Assembly (NCBI GenBank): GCA_963733265.1
Contig: CAVTCF010000002.1
Span: forward strand, 715,184 to 779,183
Reading direction: 5' to 3'
DNA length: 64,000 bases
DNA from: PALSA-1006 sp963733265
GTDB taxonomy: Bacteria > Pseudomonadota > Gammaproteobacteria > Burkholderiales > Gallionellaceae
Shown: one piece after another, positions 52,507 through 60,845 of the stretch
How the letters are laid out: the number at the start of each line of letters is the position of its first letter
Numbering within the stretch: the stretch's first letter is position 1
Notes under the pieces: model-generated
Told to the model about the DNA's origin: nothing
What the model saw: the letters and a program-made list of their open reading frames with translations, nothing else
Database searches by the model: none
Translations under genes and position numbers: made by a program

Positions 52507-53763
52507 CTATGCAGCTTTCGGTGTATCTACATACATTACAATCGGCTTGATCTCACCAGCACTGTTTTCGTCCAATACAACTTTGCTAACATTTTGAATC
52601 GATGGCAAATCAAACATCGTATCCAGCAAAGCATTCTCAAGGATAGAACGCAAACCACGAGCCCCGGTCTTGCGAGTCAACGCTTTTTTGGCAATTACAT
52701 TCAGCACGTCAGGGCGAAACTCCAACTCCACACCTTCCATCTGGAAAAGCTTTTGATATTGTTTAATCAGGGAGTTTTTTGGTTCGGTCAGAATTTGCAC
52801 CAAGGCAGCTTCGTCCAAACCTTCCAACGTAGCGACAACGGGCAGACGACCTACAAATTCCGGAATCAAGCCAAATTTGATTAAATCTTCCGGTTCAACT
52901 TCACGCAAAACGACGCCAATGTCTTTATTGTCATCACGCTTCGCCAGATTTGCCGAGAAACCGATACTTGCCTTCTCCGAACGATTGCGTATCACTTTTT
53001 CGAGTCCGTCGAATGCTCCGCCGCAAATAAACAATATATTTGTGGTGTCAACTTGCAAAAATTCAGTATTGGGATGTTTGCGTCCACCCTGGGGAGGAAT
53101 AGAAGCTTTAGTTCCTTCAATCAACTTAAGCAAAGCTTGCTGAACACCTTCACCGGACACGTCACGTGTAATCGATGGATTGTCCGATTTGCGCGAGATC
53201 TTGTCGATCTCATCAATATATACAATGCCGCGCTGTGCACGTTCAACATCGTAATCGCACGCCTGTAACAGTTTTTGAATGATATTTTCAACGTCTTCGC
53301 CGACATAGCCCGCTTCAGTCAACGTGGTTGCATCTGCCATCACGAAAGGCACATTGAGTAATCTGGCCAAAGTTTGCGCCAATAATGTTTTACCTGAACC
53401 GGTCGGCCCAACCAGAAGAATATTGCTCTTGGCTAACTCTACACCGTCTTTATCTGTACTGCGCAAACGCTTGTAATGATTGTACACAGCCACAGACAAA
53501 ATCTTTTTTGCCTGCTTCTGACCAATGACATAGTCATCCAGTTTTCCGCATATATCGTGCGGAACCGGAAGTTCGTTCTTGTCTAATTTTTGCGTGTCGC
53601 CACTGCTCTGCACTTCCTCGCGGATGATGTCATTGCACAAGGCTATGCATTCATCGCAGACGAAGACTGAAGGTCCGGCTATAAGTTTGCGAACCTCATG
53701 CTGGCTTTTTCCACAAAACGAGCAGTACAGCAATTTATCACCCTTAGTTTTATCCAATGGCAT
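52507..53763 (-). CDS. clpX: ATP-dependent Clp protease ATP-binding subunit ClpX
   Basis: 418 residues. AAA+ unfoldase that feeds substrates to ClpP. N-terminal zinc domain (CSFCGKSQHEVRKLIAG then CDECI), Walker A GPTGSGKT, Walker B IVYIDEIDK, and the ClpP-contact IGF loop seen as ASIGFSA. Lies 44 bp after clpP and 88 bp before lon in the standard order. Confidence 0.97.
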   Translation of the reverse strand: MPLDKTKGDKLLYCSFCGKSQHEVRKLIAGPSVFVCDECIALCNDIIREEVQSSGDTQKLDKNELPVPHDICGKLDDYVIGQKQAKKILSVAVYNHYKRLRSTDKDGVELAKSNILLVGPTGSGKTLLAQTLARLLNVPFVMADATTLTEAGYVGEDVENIIQKLLQACDYDVERAQRGIVYIDEIDKISRKSDNPSITRDVSGEGVQQALLKLIEGTKASIPPQGGRKHPNTEFLQVDTTNILFICGGAFDGLEKVIRNRSEKASIGFSANLAKRDDNKDIGVVLREVEPEDLIKFGLIPEFVGRLPVVATLEGLDEAALVQILTEPKNSLIKQYQKLFQMEGVELEFRPDVLNVIAKKALTRKTGARGLRSILENALLDTMFDLPSIQNVSKVVLDENSAGEIKPIVMYVDTPKAA

Positions 53764-53807
53764 TTAGATCCCCATGTAATATAGTTATCGGCATTTCGCA
53801 GTTTAAC

Positions 53808-54434
53808 TTAAGTACGCTTGCTCATGATTTGATCAAGCAGCCCGTATTCCAATGCTTCTTTTGCAGTCAGAAAATTATCCCGTTCGCTATCCCTTGCAAT
53901 CTCTTCTTCGCTGCGCCCGGTATGAAGCGCCATCAATGCATAAAGCCTTGCGCGCAAACTCAAAATATATTTTGCATGAATCTCGATATCCGTAGCCTGA
54001 CCTTGAAAGCCACCCAAAGGCTGGTGGATCATTACTGTTGAATTCGGCAATGCAAAGCGCTTGTCTTTGGCACCCGCCTGCAACAAGAATGCGCCCATTG
54101 AGGCCGCCATACCGATACACAGTGTAGAAACATCAGGCTTGATAAACTGCATCGTGTCATAAATTGCCATCCCGGCAGAGATCGATCCTCCGGGAGAGTT
54201 AATATACAAATGAATATCTTTGTCGGGATTCTCTGATTCCAAAAACAGCAACTGCGCTACAACCAGATTGGCCATATGGTCGTCAATCGGGCCGACCAAA
54301 AAAATCACCCGTTCCTTTAGCAGTCGCGAATAAATATCATAAGCCCGCTCGCCGCGACCACTGGTTTCGATAACCATTGGAACCATGCCAAGATTTTGCG
54401 GTTCAATCATTTGAGAAGTAGCGCTACGTAACAT
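53808..54434 (-). CDS. clpP: ATP-dependent Clp protease proteolytic subunit ClpP
   Basis: 208 residues. Serine protease that forms a double heptamer. The catalytic Ser112 lies in GMAASMGAFL, His137 in MIHQPLGG, and the Asp in the late RDSERDNFL region. YINSPGGS, forming the oxyanion loop, is intact. It starts 1 bp after the tig stop, so it is co-transcribed with tig and clpX. Confidence 0.97.
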   Translation of the reverse strand: MLRSATSQMIEPQNLGMVPMVIETSGRGERAYDIYSRLLKERVIFLVGPIDDHMANLVVAQLLFLESENPDKDIHLYINSPGGSISAGMAIYDTMQFIKPDVSTLCIGMAASMGAFLLQAGAKDKRFALPNSTVMIHQPLGGFQGQATDIEIHAKYILSLRARLYALMALHTGRSEEEIARDSERDNFLTAKEALEYGLLDQIMSKRT

Positions 54435-54435
54435 A

Positions 54436-55740
54436 TCAGTTGTTCTCCATCAATTCACTCAATGCAACGACCTTCTCGGTAACTTTCGCTCCGGCCTGCA
54501 CCCAGAGTACTACATTGTCCTCAAGTACCAAATTTTCAACCTCTCTCGTCCGGGAAGCATCTCCGGCATACCAGCGCACGACCTCTTCCGGATGCTCGTA
54601 ACTCTGTGCATAATCCTGTATCAACGCCTTAACTTGCTCTGGTTTTGCCTGCAAATTATGTTTTTTGACTAATTCAGCCAGAATCAAACCCAATTTGACA
54701 CGCTTGGACGCACGCTCTTCAAACACATCAGGCGGAAGCTGCATGCCCTTGGGAATCTTCATCCCGCGCCCTTCCAAATCCTGCAAAGTTTGATGCATCA
54801 AATTTTGCGCCTCTGCCTCAAGCAAAGCCTTGGGGATTTCCAATTGCCCAACTTTCAGCAACACGTCCATTGCATTGTCTTTGTTGCGCACTTTGACCCG
54901 GCGCTGAGCCTCGCGATTAAGATTGTCCCGAATCTCAGCTTTAAGCTTGGCGACATCACCGTCTGCGACACCCAATGCTTTGGCGAACTCTGCATCTACT
55001 TCCGGCAAGCGTGGCGCTTCCACACTATGCAAAACAATGGTAAAAGTCACTTCTTTGCCGGCCACATCTTTGCCGTGATAATCGGCGGGGAACGTCATTT
55101 CAAATGACTTGGTTTCACCAGTCTTCATGCCGATGATACCCTTTTCGAAGTCGGGCAACATACGTCCCGCCCCGAGCACGACAGAAAAATCTTTGGACTC
55201 TCCGCCTTCAAATACTACACCGTTTAATTTGCCGGTAAAGTCGATACGCACTTGATCTTCATTTTGCACGGCACGTGACACCGGCTCAAACACTGCCCGC
55301 TGCTTGCGCAATGTGGACAACGTATTATCAACGTCGGCATCGGTCAACGCAAAAGAGACTCGCTCGACGGATTCGGCAGCAATATCATTCACCACAACCT
55401 GGGGATAAACTTCAAATGTCGCCGAGTATTCTATTTGAGGCGCATTCAAATCAGTTGTCTTGATTTCAAATTGCGGGTATCCGGCGACTTGCAACTTATT
55501 TGCCTGAGCTGCCTCCGCGAACGATCGCTGCAAGCTTTCGCCCAACACTTCCTGGTGGACTTGCTGCCCATACTGTTGCTCAACAATTTTGAAGGGGACT
55601 TTACCCGGACGAAAGCCATGCACTTTGACTGTCCGCCCCAATCGTTTCAAGCGTGACTCGACTTCGCCGCGTAATTGCGGCTGCGGAATGGATACGTTCA
55701 AACGGCGCTGTAATCCGCCCAATGTTTCTACGCTCGACAT
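54436..55740 (-). CDS. tig: trigger factor
   Basis: 434 residues. Ribosome-associated chaperone and prolyl isomerase. The ribosome-binding signature GFRPGKVP is at residues 42-49; the FKBP-type domain (about 150-240) shows QVRIDFTGKLNGVVFEGG; the helical C-terminal arms follow. First gene of the tig-clpP-clpX block. Confidence 0.96.
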   Translation of the reverse strand: MSSVETLGGLQRRLNVSIPQPQLRGEVESRLKRLGRTVKVHGFRPGKVPFKIVEQQYGQQVHQEVLGESLQRSFAEAAQANKLQVAGYPQFEIKTTDLNAPQIEYSATFEVYPQVVVNDIAAESVERVSFALTDADVDNTLSTLRKQRAVFEPVSRAVQNEDQVRIDFTGKLNGVVFEGGESKDFSVVLGAGRMLPDFEKGIIGMKTGETKSFEMTFPADYHGKDVAGKEVTFTIVLHSVEAPRLPEVDAEFAKALGVADGDVAKLKAEIRDNLNREAQRRVKVRNKDNAMDVLLKVGQLEIPKALLEAEAQNLMHQTLQDLEGRGMKIPKGMQLPPDVFEERASKRVKLGLILAELVKKHNLQAKPEQVKALIQDYAQSYEHPEEVVRWYAGDASRTREVENLVLEDNVVLWVQAGAKVTEKVVALSELMENN

Positions 55741-55904
55741 ACTAAAAAATTCCTTGATATAGTTTTGAGAAATAATACGTCATGGAGTAAGTAAAGACTA
55801 TCCTAGTCCAATCTGACATTAAGAATAATACCTTAAACAAGCAGACAGCACACCTACAAACCGCCTACGTCGTCAAATCTACGTCCCGCTCCAAATTTAC
55901 GAAG

Positions 55905-56495
55905 TTATTTGAGTCCAAGCTTTATTCCCACGTAAATTCCACTATCTAATGTGGCAGAACGTCCGGTAGCTCTAATTCGAAAGTCAATTTCGCGGTACTC
56001 CACATATATCTTGGCCCCCGAATTTAGATCATAATCCAAATGCGCCCCCCATTGATAGGCTCTATCAGCAACCCCGAATGAAGTGACACCGGGCCCGAAA
56101 TAATCGTAGAACGCGGCCGAATAGCGTTTTGCCGCTGGAATAATATACCCTAATTCTCCACCAATCATTAAGGATTCGGCATCTTGCGTTGTTCCGGGTA
56201 GATAATTATGTATTAAGCCTGCCAAGGCCTTTCCGCCTACCGCAAGCCATCCAGCCGCATCTTCATTAGGATCCCCTTTTAACAATATACCCGCTTCAAA
56301 AAGATAGTTATTCGCCTTGTCAGCAAGCACTCCAGTCTGAAAATCGGCATTTCCATGAATTGGAATTGTCTCACCGATTGGAGAACTATATTTAAGCGCT
56401 CCGGCGGAATCGTTAAAACTGAAATCAAAAGTACTTCCAAAGGTCAACGAACTGGGAACAAGCAAAACGATGACAATCGCAATACGCAATCTCAT
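55905..56495 (-). CDS. YfaZ-like outer-membrane protein
   Basis: 196 residues from ATG 56495; a longer frame is made from the neighbouring RAYT element and is an artefact. Signal peptide MRLRIAIVIVLLVPSSLTFG, then alternating amphipathic beta strands (KIYVEYREIDFRIRATG; SGIYVGIKLGLK) as in small outer-membrane barrels of the YfaZ type. TGGGAG lies just before the start, at the edge of the RAYT insertion. The original promoter may have been displaced. Confidence 0.7.
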   Translation of the reverse strand: MRLRIAIVIVLLVPSSLTFGSTFDFSFNDSAGALKYSSPIGETIPIHGNADFQTGVLADKANNYLFEAGILLKGDPNEDAAGWLAVGGKALAGLIHNYLPGTTQDAESLMIGGELGYIIPAAKRYSAAFYDYFGPGVTSFGVADRAYQWGAHLDYDLNSGAKIYVEYREIDFRIRATGRSATLDSGIYVGIKLGLK

Positions 56496-56503
56496 AACTC
56501 CCA

Positions 56504-57302
56504 AATCAATGGGGTCAGACTCGATTGATTCTGAACTTTTCAGACTTTCTATCCCCTCCTTTGGCATTCGGCTCAACTCGTCTCTCCATTTGCTTTTGTA
56601 TCCTCTGCTTAAACCTATCATTTCCCAGCACCCATGCTTTATTGGTTGCATCCCTGATTTCTTTTATGCTGCTTTCAGCGATGTGATTCTTGAATAACTG
56701 GCGATATGCGCCTTGTCGTGCTTCATCTGTTTTCCCCAAGCGCAAGTATTCAAGATGCGGCTTCACTAATTCATTCGGCTGACCAATTGCGTTGCTGTGA
56801 TAGCTAGACCATGGGTAGTCAGATGGGTGGGCAACCATACCTGCCCGCACAGGATTTAACTCTATGTAGCGCATACAGGTCAACAAATACGCTTCAGAGT
56901 CGATCAAGGTAGCTTTGTAGCGACCTTCCCACAGAGTACCGGTGCGCCGGTAAGTGAAGTTGTAGTATTGAACATAGTAGCGCCCCAACATTTGCATGAC
57001 TTTGCCTATGCTTTGCTCTTCTTGCGGAGTGACCAGTAGATGCACATGGTTAGTCATTAGCACATTGGCGTGAATTTGGCAGGAGTGCGCTTCGCAGGCT
57101 AGATGAAGTTTTTCGAGATAAAACTGATAGTCCGCATTGGCGCAGAATATTTCAGTGCGATTATTTCCGCGCACAATCACATGTTGCGGCTGGCTAGGAA
57201 TGACGAATCTGGGTAAGCGTGCCATTTGCCATCCACCTAATTTCGAATTGGACTCACTATAACAGCTTATACGGCAATCAATCGAGTCTGACCCCATTGA
57301 TT
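56504..57302 (-). mobile_element. RAYT element with perfect 27-bp inverted ends
   Basis: Both ends carry a perfect 27-bp inverted repeat, AATCAATGGGGTCAGACT... at 56504-56530 and its complement at 57276-57302. One Y1-type transposase gene fills the interior. The GGGGTCAGACTCGATTGAT-type sequence is a recognisable RAYT/REP end in proteobacteria. Confidence 0.88.
56515..57225 (-). CDS. REP-associated tyrosine transposase (RAYT, TnpA-REP)
   Basis: 236 residues from ATG 57225. Single-strand Y1 transposase of the HUH family. Features: RLPRFVIPSQPQHVIVRGNN start, HUH motif VLMTNHVHLLVTP, catalytic Tyr in the MLGRYYVQYYNFTY region, GTLWEGRYKATLIDSEAYLL and YIELNPVRAGMV. The end of the frame (RINRV) is encoded within the left inverted repeat, as usual for this type. 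Confidence 0.92.
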   Translation of the reverse strand: MARLPRFVIPSQPQHVIVRGNNRTEIFCANADYQFYLEKLHLACEAHSCQIHANVLMTNHVHLLVTPQEEQSIGKVMQMLGRYYVQYYNFTYRRTGTLWEGRYKATLIDSEAYLLTCMRYIELNPVRAGMVAHPSDYPWSSYHSNAIGQPNELVKPHLEYLRLGKTDEARQGAYRQLFKNHIAESSIKEIRDATNKAWVLGNDRFKQRIQKQMERRVEPNAKGGDRKSEKFRINRV

Positions 57303-57620
57303 CTTTGGTGGTTGTTCCGCCGCCCCAACCGCGTCCTGCGGTGAGCTGCACCTGCTGCGGCAAGCCGATGCGGATTGTGCGCACACGGGTGAGGAGTGAG
57401 GAGATTACATCACGCAGCCTGGCGCAGATCAGGGAGACCGCCATGTAGCGCAGCGCACGCCGCAAACCTGCTGCAACCAGCAGGTGCGGCTTAACTCATT
57501 CTGAAAACGGCTGAAATCGCATAAAACAGCCACTTTGGGCACTGAAATTAGCGGTGTCATTTTGCTGAAAGTGGCTTTTTAAAATATCCGGGGTGTCACA
57601 GCCCTATATTGCAAGGCCGG
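57303..57620 (-). other. sequence with a transposase-like C-terminal fragment
   Basis: The minus-strand frame just upstream of the RAYT gene reads RRALRYMAVSLICARLRDVI, then RVRTIRIGLPQQVQL, resembling the tail of an IS transposase. TGA blocks it upstream. Short inverted and GC-rich segments lie around it. Probably a decayed insertion; the family is not certain. Confidence 0.35.
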
Positions 57621-57665
57621 ATTGAAGAGATATTTGCATAGCGTTTGTGAGGCTCAACCGGGCTC

Positions 57666-57728
57666 GTCCAACAAACGGTTAAGATCGCGGCTCGCTTCGC
57701 GATCGCGATCTAACCTTAATCGTTAGCC
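57666..57728 (-). other. integron attC site 1
   Basis: On the minus strand, GGCTAAC (R'') starts the site and GTTGGAC (R', fits GTTRRRY) ends it. Between them is an imperfect hairpin GGTTAGATCGCG / CGCGATCTTAACC with a bulge, as in attC. The stop codon TAA of the upstream cassette gene lies inside GGCTAAC. Confidence 0.82.
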
Positions 57729-58181
57729 ATTGGTTTCGGAAATAATGCGCGCAGCAATTTCTGCGGCTTTGCCAGTGTATTTGGCGCAACGCTCACTCAA
57801 GCGGTTTTCGCGGAACGTAGTTTGACCTTCAGCATTGCCAAGATCACAACCAAGTAAAACATTGCAATCGCGAGAGCCAAACTCTTGCTCGAACTCTCGG
57901 ATAAGGCGCTGGGTTGCAGTGTATGACGGCTGCACAGACTGACTGGCTTCGGTACGCCCAAGAGCGAGACTGACACCCATGATTGCACCAGTGAGCGCGC
58001 CGCAAGTTCCGCAAGTGCGAGACATGCCACCACAAAATGCGGTTGCGACTTTGGGCAGAAGATCAGACTCAACGCCCTGCGCTTTGGCAAGAGCGAGCAC
58101 AACGCTCTCCGCGCAATACAGGCCAGAGGCAAAAGATTCTTCAGCAGACTTGCGAACGTCCGAAACAAATTGCGATTCCAA
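57723..58181 (-). CDS. C_GCAxxG_C_C family protein in a gene cassette
   Basis: 152 residues. TTG start preceded by AAAGGAG. The family has conserved Cys: YCAESVV, FCGGMSRTCGTCGALTGA, and later GSRDCNVLLGCDL and SERCAKYTG. These probably bind a metal or act in redox chemistry; the exact role is not known. The cassette begins TTAGCC and ends with attC site 1, whose R'' GGCTAAC is the exact complement of GTTAGCC, so this is a complete integron cassette. Confidence 0.88.
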   Translation of the reverse strand: MESQFVSDVRKSAEESFASGLYCAESVVLALAKAQGVESDLLPKVATAFCGGMSRTCGTCGALTGAIMGVSLALGRTEASQSVQPSYTATQRLIREFEQEFGSRDCNVLLGCDLGNAEGQTTFRENRLSERCAKYTGKAAEIAARIISETNG

Positions 58182-58207
58182 GTATGACTCCTTTCTGGTG
58201 GTGAAAT

Positions 58208-58270
58208 GGCTAACGTTAAGTTGAGGGGCTGATGCGGGCTGCTTCGCGGCAGTCCCGCTCGAACGTTAGG
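58208..58270 (-). other. integron attC site 2, split by IS110 copy 1
   Basis: The plus strand runs GGCTAAC...hairpin (TTGAGGGGCTG / CAGTCCCGCTCGAA)...GTTAGG and then enters the IS. The lost GGC of GTTAGGC lies at 59947-59949 on the far side. Rejoined, the site is GTTAGGC, a perfect GTTRRRY. Confidence 0.85.
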
Positions 58271-58539
58271 TTAGCGCAGTAATCGGCCCTGTGCCGCAAA
58301 TCGCGCCGAAGAAACACGCCGATCACCGAACGTGGCATAGTGGAATGCGGTGCTGCGGAAGACCGGAATAGCAATGGTGCATATTGCCCGAAGGTTAGCG
58401 TGGTCATGGGTGACGTCATCGACATTGGTGAATCGGCTTGGCGTTATAGGGACGCCGAGCCCTTATCCCGTTTAAGAGAGTGAGCTGGACGACGTACCCG
58501 ATGCAGCACCACATTCCAAAACGAATGATGGAGATAATC
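58271..58539 (+). ncRNA. predicted bridge RNA region of IS110 copy 1
   Basis: IS110 recombinases use a bridge RNA encoded next to the transposase, with loops matching target and donor DNA. Here CGAACGT (58327-58333) equals the left target flank (58260-58266), and AATAGC (58367-58372) is the complement of the right flank GCTATT (59948-59953). GGTTAGCG (58393-58400) matches the left element end and TTAAGAGAG (58472-58480) the right end. The exact RNA ends and donor pairing are not established. Confidence 0.55.
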
Positions 58540-59901
58540 ATGGTGCAACGCAAGCAAAAAATCAGTATCAAAGCCAGCAAATCCAGAGAAGCATTGACGA
58601 TCACCCACCCCAATGCGGCTGGAATCGATATCGGCAGCTCTTCCCATTATGTATCTGTACCGCCAGACAGGGACGATGAACCTGTCCGGGAATTCCCAAG
58701 CTTTACGGTTGACCTCAACGCCTTGGCCGATTGGCTCGACGCTTGCCGGGTCGACACGGTCGCGATGGAGTCTACGGGCGTGTACTGGATACCCTTGTTC
58801 GAGCTTCTGGAGTCGCGCGGCTTCAAAGTGTTTCTGGTCAACGCGCGCCATGTCAAAAATGTCTCGGGCCGCAAATCCGACGTACTGGACTGCCAATGGC
58901 TGCAGCAGCTCATGACCTACGGCTTGCTTCGCGGCGCGTTTCGTCCGACGGATGCAGTGTGCGTACTGCGCGCGCTGTGGCGTCAGCGCGGGATACTTTT
59001 GAGAAATCAGGGTACACATGTGCAACGCATGCAAAAGGCGCTCACGCAGATGAATATCCAGCTCACCAACGTCATCTCGGATGTGGTTGGCGAAACGGGG
59101 CAGAAGATTCTGCGCGCCATAGTCGCCGGCGAGCGCGACGGTCAAGTGCTGGCCGCGATGAAGAATGCGCGCATTCGCGCCACCGCTGATGAGATCGCAA
59201 AAAGCCTGCAAGGCAACTGGCGCGCCGAGCATCTGTTTGCGCTCAAGCAGGCGCTGGATATGTTCGATTTCATCGGCACACAGTTAACCGAGTGCGACAG
59301 AGAGATTGAGGCGCAATTGCAAACCCTGCAAGCTCATGACGGAGAACCGGCAAAGGGAAAAAAGCGTGGCCGCACCCGCAATGCGCCGAAGTTTGATCTG
59401 CGCACGCAGTTGTTCAGGATGTGCGGAGTTGATCTTACGCGCATCGACGGCATTGATGTCACCACCGCGCTCGCGGTAATCTCCGAGACGGGAGCAGACA
59501 TGTCTCGCTTCCCCACGGCAGGGCACTTCGCGAGTTGGCTGGGACTGTGTCCGGGTACCAAGATTACCGGGGGCAAAGTGATGAGCGGGAAAACCAAGCG
59601 TGTGGCAAACCGGGCGGCTCAAGCATTGAGATTGGCCGCTGCCGCATTGCGTAGCAGTCAATCAGCACTCGGCGCGTATTTCCGCAGAATGTGCGGGCGC
59701 ATGGACAAGCCCAAAGCCGTAACTGCCGCCGCGCACAAACTGGCGCGCCTGATCTACACCATGCTCACCAAGGGCGAGGAATACACCGATCAAGGACAGG
59801 ACTACTACGAAGAACGCTATCGTGAAAGAGTGCTGCGGCAACTGGCACTGCGTGCTGAAAAAATGGGTATGAAACTCGTCGCCAGTGAACAACCCGCTTA
59901 A
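58540..59901 (+). CDS. IS110-family transposase, copy 1
   Basis: 453 residues from ATG 58540, with GGAG at 58530-58533. N-terminal RuvC-like DEDD domain: AGIDIGSSSHYVSV, AMESTGVYW, KSDVLDCQWLQ. Then a coiled coil and the C-terminal Tnp_20 domain with the Ser-containing ALRSSQSALGAYFRRM. Both catalytic parts look intact. Copies 2 and 3 encode the same protein residue for residue. Confidence 0.95.
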   Translation: MVQRKQKISIKASKSREALTITHPNAAGIDIGSSSHYVSVPPDRDDEPVREFPSFTVDLNALADWLDACRVDTVAMESTGVYWIPLFELLESRGFKVFLVNARHVKNVSGRKSDVLDCQWLQQLMTYGLLRGAFRPTDAVCVLRALWRQRGILLRNQGTHVQRMQKALTQMNIQLTNVISDVVGETGQKILRAIVAGERDGQVLAAMKNARIRATADEIAKSLQGNWRAEHLFALKQALDMFDFIGTQLTECDREIEAQLQTLQAHDGEPAKGKKRGRTRNAPKFDLRTQLFRMCGVDLTRIDGIDVTTALAVISETGADMSRFPTAGHFASWLGLCPGTKITGGKVMSGKTKRVANRAAQALRLAAAALRSSQSALGAYFRRMCGRMDKPKAVTAAAHKLARLIYTMLTKGEEYTDQGQDYYEERYRERVLRQLALRAEKMGMKLVASEQPA

Positions 59902-59916
59902 TTCCACTTTTTACAA

Positions 59917-60492
59917 TCAATAGGTTGGGAGGTGTTTCTTAAGAGAGGCTATTAATTTTACTTTGCTCACGATTATTTCGAAGGAAATTTTCCACATAAC
60001 ACCTGTTTTTGCGCACGCATCTTGCAAGCCGGTATTGCCCAGCTGCCCATTGATTGCCTGGAATAAAAATACTACTTTAACCTTGAGACCGCCGCCAAAA
60101 TCCACCAGCATGATTGCCTTGTCCTTGCCCAGGTAGCCTGTTTCGGGGAGGTAGAAGTAACCCGGATCGGCTGGGTCAATTGTTCCAGTGTCACCCGCTA
60201 AGATAGTACCCACATCGGCTTGAGTAACCATTCGCAAGATGCCGTGCGTGGGCTGTTGCAGGATGGTAACAGTTGCTGGGCCTGTGACAGTTCGATTCTC
60301 ATATCTCCGCAAATAGAACTTTGCGTCTGCAATTGGATCATCAACATTGTCTGCCGAGTAATTATTATTGGGAGCTGCAGAGCAAATGCCGAGGGTGCGT
60401 AAAGACTTCACATCGCCTGAGCGCGTCTCGCTGGCCTGCGCGAATGAACAAAGGCATATCAACACCAGAAAGACACATTTCAAAAAGTTCAT
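59917..60492 (-). CDS. exported protein in a gene cassette, stop displaced by IS110
   Basis: 191 residues as read. Signal peptide MNFLKCVFLVLICLCSFAQA. The mature part has ATVTILQQPTHGILRM and DPGYFYLPETGYLGKDKAIMLVDF, typical of Ig/cadherin-like repeat modules of secreted proteins. The native gene ended KLIA-stop with TAA inside the attC GCCTAAC; the IS110 insertion now adds nine residues (SLKKHLPTY). The cassette starts TTAGGCC and matches that R'' exactly. Confidence 0.78.
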   Translation of the reverse strand: MNFLKCVFLVLICLCSFAQASETRSGDVKSLRTLGICSAAPNNNYSADNVDDPIADAKFYLRRYENRTVTGPATVTILQQPTHGILRMVTQADVGTILAGDTGTIDPADPGYFYLPETGYLGKDKAIMLVDFGGGLKVKVVFLFQAINGQLGNTGLQDACAKTGVMWKISFEIIVSKVKLIASLKKHLPTY

Positions 60493-60513
60493 AAGGTTTA
60501 TCCTTGGACAATG

Positions 60514-60576
60514 GCCTAACGTGGAGCTAAGGGGCTGCGCTGGGCTTTATCAGCGCAGTCCCTCTTGAGCGTATGG
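60514..60576 (-). other. integron attC site 3, split by IS110 copy 2
   Basis: Plus strand GCCTAAC, then the hairpin GGGGCTGCGCTG / CAGCGCAGTCCC with one extra-helical base, then GCGTATGG at the IS edge. On the minus strand it ends in GTTAGGC, where the 59917 cassette starts. Confidence 0.8.
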
Positions 60577-60845
60577 TTAGCGCAGTAATCGGCCCTGTGC
60601 CGCAAATCGCGCCGAAGAAACACGCCGATCACCGAACGTGGCATAGTGGAATGCGGTGCTGCGGAAGACCGGAATAGCAATGGTGCATATTGCCCGAAGG
60701 TTAGCGTGGTCATGGGTGACGTCATCGACATTGGTGAATCGGCTTGGCGTTATAGGGACGCCGAGCCCTTATCCCGTTTAAGAGAGTGAGCTGGACGACG
60801 TACCCGATGCAGCACCACATTCCAAAACGAATGATGGAGATAATC
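60577..60845 (+). ncRNA. predicted bridge RNA region of IS110 copy 2
   Basis: Identical to the copy 1 region. The left target here is GAGCGTATGG, which matches the CGAACGT guide less well (GAGCGT against GAACGT), so this may be a relaxed target. Confidence 0.5.

Larger units (their letters stand above)
58271..59945 (+). mobile_element. IS110-family element, copy 1, inside attC site 2
   Basis: About 1,675 bp by comparison with the identical copies 2 and 3; the ends are uncertain by 1-3 bp because AGG/GG occurs at both junctions. No terminal inverted repeats, as in IS110. 269 nt of non-coding DNA precede the transposase and 44 nt follow it, the arrangement of the IS110 subgroup rather than IS1111. 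Confidence 0.88.

Noticed and set aside
57303..57465. N-terminal extension of the RAYT protein
   Set aside because: The frame is open but lies outside the inverted repeats and resembles a different transposase fragment; the ATG at 57225 gives the normal RAYT start.
58444..59232. 262-residue frame on the minus strand of the IS110 elements (three copies)
   Set aside because: It is antisense to the conserved transposase and has no family resemblance.
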